Shown in pieces: positions 9,170 through 18,211 of a stretch of DNA of 64,000 bases. A program made the position numbers and the translations under genes. The first letter of the stretch is position 1, and every line of letters begins with the position of its first letter. Origin of the DNA: Edaphobacter lichenicola (GTDB taxonomy: Bacteria > Acidobacteriota > Terriglobia > Terriglobales > Acidobacteriaceae); the NCBI RefSeq assembly GCF_014201315.1, contig NZ_JACHDY010000005.1:1-64000 (forward strand), in the 5' to 3' direction. The notes below the pieces were generated by a model. It saw only the letters and a list, made by a program, of their open reading frames with translations, was not told the origin of the DNA and did not search any database.

Positions 9170-9291
9170 AGCCGCAATGCAACTAAAGCTCTTGCGGCAC
9201 GGCTGAAGCCGTGCCCTTAAGCAAAGCGGATTTTTCAGCAGCCCCATGAAGCTGTCCCCTTAAGCGAGACGGACTTTTTCAGCAGCCCTCT
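9170..9291. repeat. Hairpin and direct repeats between rpmH and rnpA
   Basis: GGCACGGC and GCCGTGCC (9196-9215) form an eight-base-pair stem with a TGAA loop. It is followed by two direct copies of a CCTTAAGC... GGA(C)TTTTTCAGCAGCCC segment (about 9213-9247 and 9256-9291). It has the character of short interspersed hairpin repeats and no coding potential. Confidence 0.6.
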
Positions 9292-9368
9292 GGAGGGCAG
9301 AGAAGCTTGTACGATGGAGAGAGTGGCAAGCTGGGCTTGCGCCAAGGGACTTTTGCTCGTACACGCTG

Positions 9369-9830
9369 ATGAATGCCAAGCCAAATTCGATCTTCCGCCT
9401 GCGAAAACATGCAGACTACCAGCGCGTGTATAAGGCGAGCCGCAAGCTGTTTGCGAAGCAGATGAGCTATTTTTTTGCTCTTCGTCCACTGCTGGGGGCC
9501 GATGGAACTCCGCTGCGGGACGCTGATGCGTCGAGCCCGCGGGTGGGCCTGACGGTGGGGAAGGTGATGGGAAAGGCGGTTGACCGCAACCGCATCAAAC
9601 GCCGCATGCGCGAAGCCGTTCGCAGGAACCTGGCGACGCTCAACACGCCGGTCGATGTGATTCTGCATCCGCGCCGCAGCGTGATCGATCTCGACTTTCC
9701 GACGCTGGAGCGCGAGGTTGCGACGGTGTTTCGGACCATTCAGACGGTGGCTGATCGAGACCCCGTCCGGCAGCCTGGTCGGCAGCCTGGGGATCGCTCC
9801 AACAAGCAGAACTCGGCGCCATCGCTCTAA
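9369..9830 (+). CDS. rnpA: Ribonuclease P protein component
   Basis: The product of 153 residues is the protein subunit that assists the RNase P RNA in 5' maturation of tRNA. The N-terminal [12 protein letters not shown] segment and the family's RNR box, seen here as [18 protein letters not shown] near residues 70-87, are clear. The C-terminal tail after about residue 130 is Pro/Arg/Gln-rich and longer than usual. It is followed four bases later by yidD, so translational coupling is likely. Confidence 0.95.
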   Translation: MNAKPNSIFRLRKHADYQRVYKASRKLFAKQMSYFFALRPLLGADGTPLRDADASSPRVGLTVGKVMGKAVDRNRIKRRMREAVRRNLATLNTPVDVILHPRRSVIDLDFPTLEREVATVFRTIQTVADRDPVRQPGRQPGDRSNKQNSAPSL

Positions 9831-9834
9831 ACAG

Positions 9835-10170
9835 ATGAAGGATACTGAAGCCAGTCTCGCGGAATCGCCTCTTTCTGAGCCCCGACTCGCTGAACCTAGT
9901 CTCGCGGTCCGCGTGGCTTACGGGATTTACAAGGGCATCGTGTCGCCGGTGCTGCATGCCTTCAGCCCCAGCCAGTGCCTCTATCTTCCGACGTGCTCGG
10001 AGTATGCCTATGTTGCGCTGGTTCGGTTTGGTGTGGCGAGGGGGACGTGGCTGGCGCTGCGACGCGTCGGCAGGTGCCATCCGTTTGCGAAGGGCGGGCT
10101 GGATCCGGTGCCTCTGCGAAGCGCCGATACGGCCGCGGCCGCCCCTATTTCCACAGACCATTTATCATAG
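9835..10170 (+). CDS. yidD: Membrane protein insertion efficiency factor YidD
   Basis: The product of 111 residues contains the conserved YidD core: [27 protein letters not shown] (written here only to locate it, residues 31-57 or so), then the [17 protein letters not shown] segment with the conserved Cys and His. YidD assists YidC in inserting inner-membrane proteins. An upstream extension within rnpA is open, but the ATG at 9835 fits the family length and the gene order rnpA-yidD-yidC. Confidence 0.95.
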   Translation: MKDTEASLAESPLSEPRLAEPSLAVRVAYGIYKGIVSPVLHAFSPSQCLYLPTCSEYAYVALVRFGVARGTWLALRRVGRCHPFAKGGLDPVPLRSADTAAAAPISTDHLS

Positions 10171-10232
10171 GGGTAGCGTCTCCAAAGTCTGCGGAGGCGG
10201 CCTCACGTTTAGCAAAGAATAGGAAGTCTCTT

Positions 10233-12038
10233 TTGGCAGAGTTCAAAAACCCAAATCAACAGGGCGGCGGCGACAATAAATCGCTCCTGGTCATGATGCT
10301 CGTCCTGGTCACCGTCTTCTTTGGCCTGCAGTACTTTCGCGCGAAGAATAACCCGCAGACGAGCTCGCCCAACGCCGGCCAGAGTGCTGCTGCGGTTCCC
10401 GGCGCGCCGGTGCCTGCGCAGCCCGCGCTTGCTGCAGCCAATCCTGCCGTTGCGGCTACGCCTGCAACTTCGGCCTCGGCGGTTCCTGCGGTGCAGGCCC
10501 CTGCAGAGGCGACTACGACGGTCGAGAATGAACTCTACAGGATCACGTTCACCAATCGCGGCGGTCAGGTAGCGAGCTGGATTTTGAAGAAGTACAAGGA
10601 CTCCGACGGCAAGCCGCTGAACCTGGTTCACACGCAGGCGGCGCAGCAGTTTGGATATCCGCTGTCGCTGTATACGTACGATGCGGCGTTGACGGCGAGC
10701 CTGAGTAAAGCGCTGTATGTGCCGTCGGCTACCGGGGCGCTTGCTGCTCCGGCGAGCCTGACATTCAAATACTCCGACGGCGCTACGACGGTGCGCAAGA
10801 CGTTCTCCTTCGATGAGACCTATGTTCTGCATGCCGATGTCGAGGTTACGCAAGGTGACGTTCCGGTTCGCGCGTTGATCAACTGGCCGGGCGGGTTTGG
10901 CGATCAGGACAATGCGTCGGCGTATGCGGGGGCGCAGCTGGATTACGCACAACATGCCAAGGAGCAGCACCTGGCTCCGAAGAAGGTCTCGGGTGGCGAG
11001 ACGCTCAATGGGCCGTTCGATTGGGCTGGCACCAGCGACACTTACTTCGCCGCGATCTTCCTGCCGGATTCGCCAGACACCGCGACCGTGGCGATGCTGC
11101 ATAACCAGCTGGACGTGGCGAAGACGATTCGTCGTACCGGTCTTGGGGCTGGCGCGCCGGCCAAGGGAGCGATTGAGGTGCCGGTCCTCGGCGCTGCACT
11201 GGGTGATACCAGCGGCCGCACTCAGACTCGCGTGTATGTTGGCCCCAAGGCGGTGAACATTCTGCGCGGCATTCATGCCACCGGCGATACGATCTCGCTG
11301 GAGCCTCTGCTCGACTTTGGGTTCTTCGGCCCGATCGGAAAGTATCTCTTCCTCTCGCTACAGTTCATCCACGCCCACATTACTTCGAACTGGGGCTGGG
11401 CGATTGTACTGTTGACGGTCTTGATCAACCTGCTGATTCTGCCGCTGCGCGTGAAGACGATGCAGAGCGGCCTGAAGATGCAGCGCATTCAACCGCAGAT
11501 GGACGCCATCAAGGAGCGCTACAAGAAGTACAAGGCGACCGACCCCAAGCGCAACGAGATGAACGTCGAGATCATGAAGCTGCAAAAGGATAACGGCGTC
11601 AACATGTTTGGCGGCTGTATTCCTACGCTGATCCAGATGCCTCTGCTCTTCGCGTTCTTCAGCATGCTGCCCAAGGTGGTGGAGCTACGCCAGGCGCACT
11701 GGTTCTGGCTGCCGGATCTTTCGAGCGCAGATCCGTACCACATCCTTCCGATCGTCATGATCGTGAGCCAGTTCCTGGTGCAGTTCTATACGCCGTCTCC
11801 CGGCGTCGATCCCCAGCAGCAGAAGATGATGGCGTTCATGATGCCAGCGGTCTCCGGGTACATGACCTGGAACTACGCCTCGGGCCTGGCCCTCTACTGG
11901 ACTATCGGCAACCTGATCAGCATCATTCAGCAGTCGGTGATGAACCGCACCAGCCTTGGCCGAGAGATGCGCGAGATCGCAGCCAAACGCGCTCGCCGCA
12001 AGGCAGGAGCGCCTACGACCATCTCGGGAAAGCGGTAG
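10233..12038 (+). CDS. yidC: Membrane protein insertase YidC
   Basis: The product of 601 residues inserts proteins into the cytoplasmic membrane, alone or with SecYEG. An N-terminal membrane segment (about residues 16-33) is followed by an Ala/Pro-rich linker, the large periplasmic beta-sandwich domain of Gram-negative YidC, and the C-terminal insertase domain with its membrane helices (from about residue 370; GWAIVLLTVLINLL, then the cytoplasmic coiled hairpin QPQMDAIKERYKKYK). I chose the TTG at 10233 because AGGAAG lies about eight bases before it and because the longer open frame overlaps yidD out of frame. It is in line with rnpA and yidD. Confidence 0.96.
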   Translation: MAEFKNPNQQGGGDNKSLLVMMLVLVTVFFGLQYFRAKNNPQTSSPNAGQSAAAVPGAPVPAQPALAAANPAVAATPATSASAVPAVQAPAEATTTVENELYRITFTNRGGQVASWILKKYKDSDGKPLNLVHTQAAQQFGYPLSLYTYDAALTASLSKALYVPSATGALAAPASLTFKYSDGATTVRKTFSFDETYVLHADVEVTQGDVPVRALINWPGGFGDQDNASAYAGAQLDYAQHAKEQHLAPKKVSGGETLNGPFDWAGTSDTYFAAIFLPDSPDTATVAMLHNQLDVAKTIRRTGLGAGAPAKGAIEVPVLGAALGDTSGRTQTRVYVGPKAVNILRGIHATGDTISLEPLLDFGFFGPIGKYLFLSLQFIHAHITSNWGWAIVLLTVLINLLILPLRVKTMQSGLKMQRIQPQMDAIKERYKKYKATDPKRNEMNVEIMKLQKDNGVNMFGGCIPTLIQMPLLFAFFSMLPKVVELRQAHWFWLPDLSSADPYHILPIVMIVSQFLVQFYTPSPGVDPQQQKMMAFMMPAVSGYMTWNYASGLALYWTIGNLISIIQQSVMNRTSLGREMREIAAKRARRKAGAPTTISGKR

Positions 12039-12141
12039 CGCAAGGTTGACGGTTAGAAGAGATTTGAGCCATTTAGTACGTTGTGAGAATCAAAAAATAC
12101 ATAGGGTGAAACTCCATGCCCTCGAAATCGGTCTTATATAA

Positions 12142-12762
12142 ATGATGAACCCCCTGATAGATCAGGGCCGTGCGGTGAAGAAGATCGCGGACTTCCTGGA
12201 AGTTTTGAAAGAGACAGGAAGTCTCGATTTGCAATCTCAAATTCTTGCCTGCAACGGCCACGTGCAACCCAACGCTGACGCTCCCGCCGGCGCGGCCCCC
12301 TCTGCCTTACCCGGCGCTTCTGCCCCCGACTCGTCCCCTGTAATCTGCGTCGAGTTTACCGGCACCGATACTCCCCTTCTTCTTGCCCGCAACGGCGAAC
12401 TCCTCCACGCCATCGAGCATCTCGCCGCCAAGATTCTTCGGCTTGAACCCGAAGAGCACGACCTCATCTTCTTCGACGCGGAAGGTTTCAAAGCAAACCG
12501 CGACCGGGAGCTCCAGCACTCTGCCGAGACGGCCATCGAACAGGTTCGCGCCACGGGCAGGCCCTACTCCTTTCCTCCCATGACCTCGCGCGAGCGCCGC
12601 ATGCTTCACCTTGCGCTGGCAAAGTCCGGCTTGCCGACGGCCTCCTCGGGCGAAGGCCCCGGGCGTTTTGTGGTTCTCTATCCGGAGGGCCCCGCAGCTG
12701 CGCAACCGCTTGCTACTGCCGACCGAACGCGCGCTATTCGCAACAGCTTTCGCCGGCGCTGA
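12142..12762 (+). CDS. jag: Jag/KhpB-like RNA-binding protein with R3H domain
   Basis: The product of 206 residues shows a KH-like middle part (residues about 70-125, ending DLIFFDAEGFKANRDRELQ) and a C-terminal R3H domain with PPMTSRERRMLHLALA, the usual Jag signature. Jag/KhpB proteins bind RNA and act with KhpA in cell elongation and RNA regulation. The small N-terminal Jag_N domain is replaced by an Ala/Pro-rich linker. It follows yidC by about 100 bases, the usual neighbour order. Confidence 0.9.
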   Translation: MMNPLIDQGRAVKKIADFLEVLKETGSLDLQSQILACNGHVQPNADAPAGAAPSALPGASAPDSSPVICVEFTGTDTPLLLARNGELLHAIEHLAAKILRLEPEEHDLIFFDAEGFKANRDRELQHSAETAIEQVRATGRPYSFPPMTSRERRMLHLALAKSGLPTASSGEGPGRFVVLYPEGPAAAQPLATADRTRAIRNSFRRR

Positions 12763-12824
12763 CGATGCGTTCGTCTGGTTCGTAGAGGTTCGTCGTGGAC
12801 GATGGGGTGCGATTTTTTGAGCGG

Positions 12825-13388
12825 CTAACTCTGGGAGCGAGGCAGCAGGCTGGTTGCTTCCCATCTCTTCTTCGCCGAACTTCCTTCGGGAGCGACCGAG
12901 ATGGTCACCGATTGACCGTCCAGATAGCGGTGCCAGTCGTTGGACTCTGCCACCTGTTTGATCACCGCATTCCGTTGCAACAGGAACGCGCTGAGGTGAC
13001 GCTTCACCAGAAGCTTGGTCGCAAGACGCCCTATCGCGCCCCAGGGAGCGGTGAATCGAATCTCGTCTCGTAGCCGGGTACCATCATCCATCGCCGCGAA
13101 GTGATGTTCATGCTCGAAGTGCGAGAAGACGCCTGAGACCATGGCATCGCGAAAGTACGAGTAAGGCCGCAGAACCTCGATGCGGCTCTTGTGCCGCAGC
13201 TTCACCCCGAGATGACGGCCGCGAAAGGTCACCGTCTCGCCCTCGCTGATCAGGCCGGTCGTGACCCCTTCTACTGCCTGTTCTCGGGAGGAATGCGCCG
13301 ACGCGAGATGAAGATCAACACTCAGGCAAAGCAGAAAACACCGTTCTACCGGTGCATCGATCCAGGTTTCTAATCGAATTGTTTCCAT
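12825..13388 (-). CDS. SRPBCC (START-like) family protein
   Basis: The product of 187 residues has the START/SRPBCC ligand-binding pattern: ETWIDAPVERCFLLCLSVDLH at the start, a central FEHEHHFAAMDDGTRLRDEI strand pair, and a C-terminal long helix. Such proteins bind small hydrophobic molecules; the ligand is unknown. It is a paralogue of the gene at 14455-14949, sharing INAPIERCFLLS-like and FxHxHHF segments, with a quinone oxidoreductase-like gene between them. A GTG four codons upstream is an alternative start. Confidence 0.85.
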   Translation of the reverse strand: METIRLETWIDAPVERCFLLCLSVDLHLASAHSSREQAVEGVTTGLISEGETVTFRGRHLGVKLRHKSRIEVLRPYSYFRDAMVSGVFSHFEHEHHFAAMDDGTRLRDEIRFTAPWGAIGRLATKLLVKRHLSAFLLQRNAVIKQVAESNDWHRYLDGQSVTISVAPEGSSAKKRWEATSLLPRSQS

Positions 13389-13436
13389 GGGCCCGGCCAC
13401 CGTTTACTCTTGAGTACTTGGCGTAACAGAAACAGA

Positions 13437-14345
13437 TTACGCCAGTAACAGTATCTTTCCAATCCCACCTTTTGCGGCTGCGGCTTGTGCCTGCCCTGCC
13501 TCCTCAAGCGGCACCATCCTGTCGATTGGAATGGAAAATCGTCCGGCGACCACGTCTTCGGCCAGCGTTCTCAGTGTTTTAGCGTCTGGCTCGGAGCGAA
13601 TCATCTCGACCCTGACGGTGGGATGCAGCTTCGCGTCCGACGGGGGCCCAAGTACCGAGGCGAAGACCCCTCCCTGCTTTACCTTCGCCAGGAGTTGGTT
13701 TGCGGTCTCACCTCCAACCGCGTCCGCAACCGCATCGATGAATCCGAGCTTGTCCATCGCTGCCGCGTCATCAAGCGCGATCACGTGGTCGGCCTTCAAA
13801 CTCTCCGCCTCTTTTAGCTGCGACTTCCTTACCCCGGCGAAGACAATAGCCCCGGCTTTCTTTGCGGTCCAGACCGCAGAACGGCCAACGCCGCCGACAG
13901 CACCCGCGACCAGTACAGTCTGGCCGGTTTGAATCTTCGTGCCGCGCGAAATCAACTGCTCCCCGGCCAGGGCCACCACAGGGAGTGCGGCCGCGTGCAC
14001 GAGGTCCAGCTTCTCCGGAATGAGCGCGAGATCTGTCGCCTTGACCACCACCAGCTCGGCGTATGTCTTTGTCGCGGTAGCCATCACCTTGTCACCCGGC
14101 GCAAAGCCGCTCACGCCTTGGCCGACCTCGCGCACGATCCCGGAGAGATCTCTCCCGAGGATCGCCGGCAGCTCCAGCGGAAGATACTTCTTCATCTCTC
14201 CACTGCGCATCTTGTAGTCGATCGGATTGACACTGGCCGCTGCGACCCGCACCAGCACCTCACCCCGTCCGGCCACAGGGTCAGGAACAACTTCATACTT
14301 CAACTTATCCGGTCCACCATACTCATGCAGGACGACAGCCCTCAT
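13437..14345 (-). CDS. Quinone oxidoreductase-like medium-chain dehydrogenase
   Basis: The product of 302 residues begins MRAVVLHEYGGPDKL, typical of zinc-free NADPH:quinone oxidoreductases of the medium-chain dehydrogenase family. It has the N-terminal catalytic fold with ILGRDLSGIVREVG and the Rossmann motif VAGAVGGVGRSAV near residue 150. No structural-zinc cysteine cluster is visible. AGAGGTG precedes the ATG at 14345; an upstream start at 14384 is possible. The gene lies between two SRPBCC paralogues on the same strand, so the three may form one transcript acting on a shared hydrophobic substrate, which is inference. Confidence 0.88.
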   Translation of the reverse strand: MRAVVLHEYGGPDKLKYEVVPDPVAGRGEVLVRVAAASVNPIDYKMRSGEMKKYLPLELPAILGRDLSGIVREVGQGVSGFAPGDKVMATATKTYAELVVVKATDLALIPEKLDLVHAAALPVVALAGEQLISRGTKIQTGQTVLVAGAVGGVGRSAVWTAKKAGAIVFAGVRKSQLKEAESLKADHVIALDDAAAMDKLGFIDAVADAVGGETANQLLAKVKQGGVFASVLGPPSDAKLHPTVRVEMIRSEPDAKTLRTLAEDVVAGRFSIPIDRMVPLEEAGQAQAAAAKGGIGKILLLA

Positions 14346-14454
14346 CGAAGCACCTCTAAACAGTCCGATTGCTATTTGATGCACAAATCGGCGTGCCTGT
14401 TCGTGAGGTGGTTAACCCGATGCAGCTTATGTTTGTCGCGCCTAAGGACGAGCG

Positions 14455-14949
14455 TTACGACGCAGCACTGGTCTGCTCGATCTCTTCCGGAAGATACTTA
14501 CGCCACTCATGACTCTCGGCTATCCTTTTCAACAGCTTCAGCCTGCGGCGCAGAACCCGCGAGAGGTAAGGCACAAGAATCGTGCGGGCTACCAATCTTC
14601 CCGCCCACGAAAGCGGAAGCGTGAAACGGATCTTGTCGTTCAGCACCGTTCGGCCATCAATATAGAAGAGGTGATGGTCGTGCTGGAATCGCTTGAAGCG
14701 GCCTCGCCCCATGGTGTCCTGAAAGAACACGGGCCGTTCGTACCGGGTGATGAGGGTCTCATGCATCTGGGGAAAACCGAACTTCCATCCTGCCCACAGG
14801 AGTTTGTCTCCAGGGGTAATCATTCCCCGGGTCTTACCTTCGATCGGCTTCATCCCCAACGTCTTTCCCACCAACTCAATGTTGGTCGAAAGCAGGAAAC
14901 ATCTCTCGATCGGAGCATTGATATGAATACTGTCGCTAATCGTAAACAT
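14455..14949 (-). CDS. SRPBCC (START-like) family protein
   Basis: The product of 164 residues has the START-like pattern: IHINAPIERCFLLSTNIELV at the N-terminus, FKRFQHDHHLFYIDGRTVLNDK in the centre and a C-terminal helix rich in Arg, Lys and Leu. It closely resembles the protein encoded at 12825-13388, which implies a duplication with the oxidoreductase in between. It has no signal peptide and is presumably cytoplasmic. The ligand is unknown. Confidence 0.85.
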   Translation of the reverse strand: MFTISDSIHINAPIERCFLLSTNIELVGKTLGMKPIEGKTRGMITPGDKLLWAGWKFGFPQMHETLITRYERPVFFQDTMGRGRFKRFQHDHHLFYIDGRTVLNDKIRFTLPLSWAGRLVARTILVPYLSRVLRRRLKLLKRIAESHEWRKYLPEEIEQTSAAS

Positions 14950-15099
14950 CGGTCCCCTGTTGATTGTACTGCTGTTCCGTCTGCAGGCTCAATCTAAACC
15001 TTTGTCAGTCAACAGATCCGCGACCGCCGCTGCTATTTTCTGTCGATACCTTATCGTTTGATCAACCGTGATGGAGTTCTCAAGGACGAGTCCTCGACA

Positions 15100-15459
15100 T
15101 CATGCGAATCCGCGTTCTGCTTCGGCCTTCTGATGGCAACTATGGCAAACCAGCTGGGTATTTCTTGCAGTATACCCATCGATGGCACGAAAGCGGTCAA
15201 GTTCCGCGCCACGGTCGGGCAGCGCGGTGTGGCAGAGGGCGCAGAGGCCAAGCTGACTCTTCCGCTTCGCCTCTTTCAACTTGCGACGCTGCGTCGGCGT
15301 TCCTCGCTCGTCGAACTCCAACCGCTTGAGGATGTATCGCCGCATCTGGAAGAGCCGTTCGCGATCCTCACCGGCGACAGCAGCGATCCGCTCGCGTAAC
15401 TGCTCGAGAATCGTAATCGCTGCTGCGCGGTCCTGATCGGAGAGCGAAGCCATCTGCAT
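15100..15459 (-). CDS. Small protein with HNH-like paired CxxC zinc site
   Basis: The product of 119 residues has an Arg/Glu-rich helical N-terminal half and a C-terminal zinc-binding-like part, CALCHTALPDRGAELDRF then TQLVCHSCHQKAEAERG. Two CxxC pairs flanking a beta-hairpin resemble the HNH nuclease/zinc-ribbon fold, but a full catalytic HNH triad is not apparent. It lies 27 bases downstream of thrS on the same strand. Function unknown; a DNA- or RNA-binding role is a guess. Confidence 0.7.
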   Translation of the reverse strand: MQMASLSDQDRAAAITILEQLRERIAAVAGEDRERLFQMRRYILKRLEFDERGTPTQRRKLKEAKRKSQLGLCALCHTALPDRGAELDRFRAIDGYTARNTQLVCHSCHQKAEAERGFA

Positions 15460-15486
15460 CCCTCTTAGAGTGCAACTCTCGTAGAG

Positions 15487-17505
15487 TCAAAGTGCAACTG
15501 ATTTGGAAGCGACCAATGCTTTGGCTCGTTCGATAAAGTCGGCGAGTGCGACACTGCCCTCATCGCCCTTTCCGCGAGTCCTTACACTGACTGCTTCCGT
15601 CGCCGCTTCCTTGTCGCCCATCACCAGCACAAACGGAACCTTCTGCAGGGTGAACTCGCGGATCTTCGCGTTCATCTTTTCATTTCGCTGGTCGAGTTCG
15701 ACGCGCAGCCCCGCAGCCTCAAGCTTCGCCTTGACCGCAGCGGCGTAGTCCACATGCTTCTCCGAGATGGGTACGATGCCGATCTGCACCGGCGCGAGCC
15801 ACAACGGAAAAGCGCCGGCGTAGTGCTCGATCAGCACACCGAAGAAACGCTCCACCGAACCGAAGAGCGCACGATGCACCATCACGGGTTGATGCAGCTC
15901 CCCGTCCTCGCCCTTGTACTCCAACTGAAAACGCGCAGGCAGATTGAAGTCGAACTGTACCGTCGACAGTTGCCACAGCCGTCCCAGGACGTCCACGAGC
16001 TTGATATCGATCTTCGGGCCGTAGAACGCGCCCTCTCCGGGAATGGCCTTAAACGCGACGCTGCGTTTGGTCAGCACATTCTTGAGGGCGGACTCGGCTT
16101 TCTCCCAGTCGCCAGGGTTGCCGACAAACTCGCCTGACTTCTTCGGATCGTGCAGCGAGAGCTCGACGCGGTACTCGTTAAACCCGAAGGTCTTCAGCAC
16201 CGCTTCGGCGAAGTCGAGGCACCCTTCGATCTCGCTGACGACCTGCTCCGGCATGCAGAAGATGTGCGCATCGTCCTGCGTAAAGCCACGCACGCGCAGC
16301 AGTCCGTGCATGGTTCCGCTGCGTTCGTAGCGATACACATTTCCCAGCTCCGCGTAACGCACAGGCAGGTCGCGATAGCTCTTGGGGGAGTTCTTGTAGA
16401 TGAGAATATGGCCGGGGCAGTTCATCGGCTTCAACCGGTACTCCGCGTCGTCAAGCTCCATCGGCGGATACATATTCTGCGAATAAAAACCCTCATGCCC
16501 GGAGATCTTCCAAAGCTCCCGCCGCATGATGTGTGGCGTGTAGACCATATCGTAACCGCGACGGATACATTCTTCGCGCATCCAGTCTTCCATCGTCTTG
16601 CGAATGAGCCCGCCCTTCGCATGCCAGAAGATCAACCCCGATCCCGCGACCTCCTGGATGGAAAACAGATCGAGCTGCTTGCCCAGCACGCGGTGGTCGC
16701 GAGCCTTGATCTCCTCCAGCCGCTTGAAGTGCGCGTCGAGGTCCTTCGTGTTGAAGAACGCTGTGCCGTAGATCCGCTGCAGCTGCTGATTTTTCTCATC
16801 GCCGAGCCAGTAAGCACCAGCGACCGACGTCACCTTGAACGCCTTGACTCGCCCCGTTGAAGGCACATGAGGCCCGCGACAGAAGTCCACAAACTTCCCA
16901 TTGCGATAAAGCGATATCTCATCGCCCGGCTGTGTGAACTTCTCGATGAAGTGGACCTTCATGAACTCGCCCTGCTCGGCGTAGTCCTTCAATCCCATCT
17001 CGCGCGACTCTTCCTCACGCAGGAACTTCTCATCCCGTGCGACAACCTCAGCCATGCGTGTCTCGATCGCGGCGAGGTCCTCATCGCTGAACGGCGTCTC
17101 ACGGTAGACGTCATAGAAGAAGCCCGAGTCGGTCGCCGGCCCATGGCCCAGTTTGGTCTCGGGAAAGAGTTCGAGGATCGCCGTCGCCATCACGTGCGCG
17201 GCAGAGTGACGCACCACCTTCAGTGCAGCCTCATCGCTCTCCTTCAGTAGCTCGAGCGCCACATCTTCCATCAGTGGCACCGCGAGATCCACCAGCCGCT
17301 CGCCGCTCTCGGCAGCACCATACATCGCAGCCTCTGAGGTCTCATCCTCCACCGCGGCTCCCGTAGTCACCGGCGTCAGCGGACGGATCCGCGCCACCAC
17401 CACCGCTGCAGCCAGCCGCGGCGAGATGCTCATCGCCACGTCATACGCTGTCGTACCGCGCGAAACCTCGCGCACTGAACCGTCCGGAAGCTGAATCCTG
17501 ATCAT
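15487..17505 (-). CDS. thrS: Threonyl-tRNA synthetase
   Basis: The product of 672 residues charges tRNA-Thr. In order there are a TGS domain (MIRIQLPDGSVREV, residues 1 to about 65), the editing domain with the HSAAHVMA zinc motif near residue 115, the class II catalytic core with motif 2 (RYERSGTMHGLLRVRGF) and the active-site Cys/His residues (MNCPGHI), and the C-terminal anticodon-binding domain. The frame is open 32 codons further upstream; I chose the ATG that begins the TGS domain. No T-box leader is seen. Length is slightly above the family's typical 640. Confidence 0.95.
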   Translation of the reverse strand: MIRIQLPDGSVREVSRGTTAYDVAMSISPRLAAAVVVARIRPLTPVTTGAAVEDETSEAAMYGAAESGERLVDLAVPLMEDVALELLKESDEAALKVVRHSAAHVMATAILELFPETKLGHGPATDSGFFYDVYRETPFSDEDLAAIETRMAEVVARDEKFLREEESREMGLKDYAEQGEFMKVHFIEKFTQPGDEISLYRNGKFVDFCRGPHVPSTGRVKAFKVTSVAGAYWLGDEKNQQLQRIYGTAFFNTKDLDAHFKRLEEIKARDHRVLGKQLDLFSIQEVAGSGLIFWHAKGGLIRKTMEDWMREECIRRGYDMVYTPHIMRRELWKISGHEGFYSQNMYPPMELDDAEYRLKPMNCPGHILIYKNSPKSYRDLPVRYAELGNVYRYERSGTMHGLLRVRGFTQDDAHIFCMPEQVVSEIEGCLDFAEAVLKTFGFNEYRVELSLHDPKKSGEFVGNPGDWEKAESALKNVLTKRSVAFKAIPGEGAFYGPKIDIKLVDVLGRLWQLSTVQFDFNLPARFQLEYKGEDGELHQPVMVHRALFGSVERFFGVLIEHYAGAFPLWLAPVQIGIVPISEKHVDYAAAVKAKLEAAGLRVELDQRNEKMNAKIREFTLQKVPFVLVMGDKEAATEAVSVRTRGKGDEGSVALADFIERAKALVASKSVAL

Positions 17506-17736
17506 CTGCTCGCTCACATCTTCAAGAATAGATGGTTGCTGCAAATCGCGTCGAGGCGACGGGCTGCGGGACGCAACGGAGAACAATCGCCGGTCGGTCA
17601 TAACTGCGAACGTTACTACTGGCCCGCCACCCTCACACCACCGTGCTATGGCCTCGCTCAGCCGGTCCGGCTACGGTAAGGATGTTCGGAGTGTCCAGAG
17701 ATTCGGGGAGAAATCGCCCACAAGGACGACAACAAC

Positions 17737-18063
17737 ATGCAGGTCTTACTTAGAAGGTCCGAGTTCCGGCAGGATATTCACTGTTCGGTTTGCGGTCAGG
17801 GCTTCCGCCTCTACTGGGAGTCGAGTTCCCCCGCTGAACGCTCCACCACGCGCTCCATGGTTCTCGGCGACCTTCGCGACCATCACTCTCCGGAGCAGGG
17901 CGGCGACACAACTGCTGCAGCCCACCCCTTCGATCTGTTCCGCCTCCCAGGCTGGACCGGCTCGCCGCGCTTCACCAGGACCGCGATGCTGGCAAGCCCT
18001 GCCCGCATTCCCAGCGAGATCTCCAAAGTGGTCATGATCTCCAGGCAGGCGAAGCAGAGATAG
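17737..18063 (+). CDS. Small CxxC-containing hypothetical protein
   Basis: The 108-codon frame starts at an ATG with AAGGAC upstream. It encodes a single zinc-finger-like CSVCGQGFRLYWE segment near residue 16, followed by SPAERSTTRSMVLGDLRDHH, in the manner of short conserved proteins that pair one CxxC with a downstream His pair, and then a Pro/Arg-rich tail. The Cys pair and His pair could bind one zinc ion. I cannot name a family. It is divergent from thrS and upstream of azoR. Support is moderate: an overlapping frame is also open. Confidence 0.5.
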   Translation: MQVLLRRSEFRQDIHCSVCGQGFRLYWESSSPAERSTTRSMVLGDLRDHHSPEQGGDTTAAAHPFDLFRLPGWTGSPRFTRTAMLASPARIPSEISKVVMISRQAKQR

Positions 18064-18211
18064 CGGCTTCGACAGTCTCGGTTCCTGCGGCGGACGACCG
18101 CAACCCTCACGGTAAATCCGAATTCTCCTGCATCCGCCCCATCTTCCTCACATCTACTTCAGTGAGGCCAAGGTTCATCTGTGGCCAATCCAAGCACGAT
18201 TGAGGACATGA

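Noticed and set aside
9640-10161. A 173-codon frame opposite rnpA-yidD
   Set aside because: It is antisense to two well-identified genes and has no motif.
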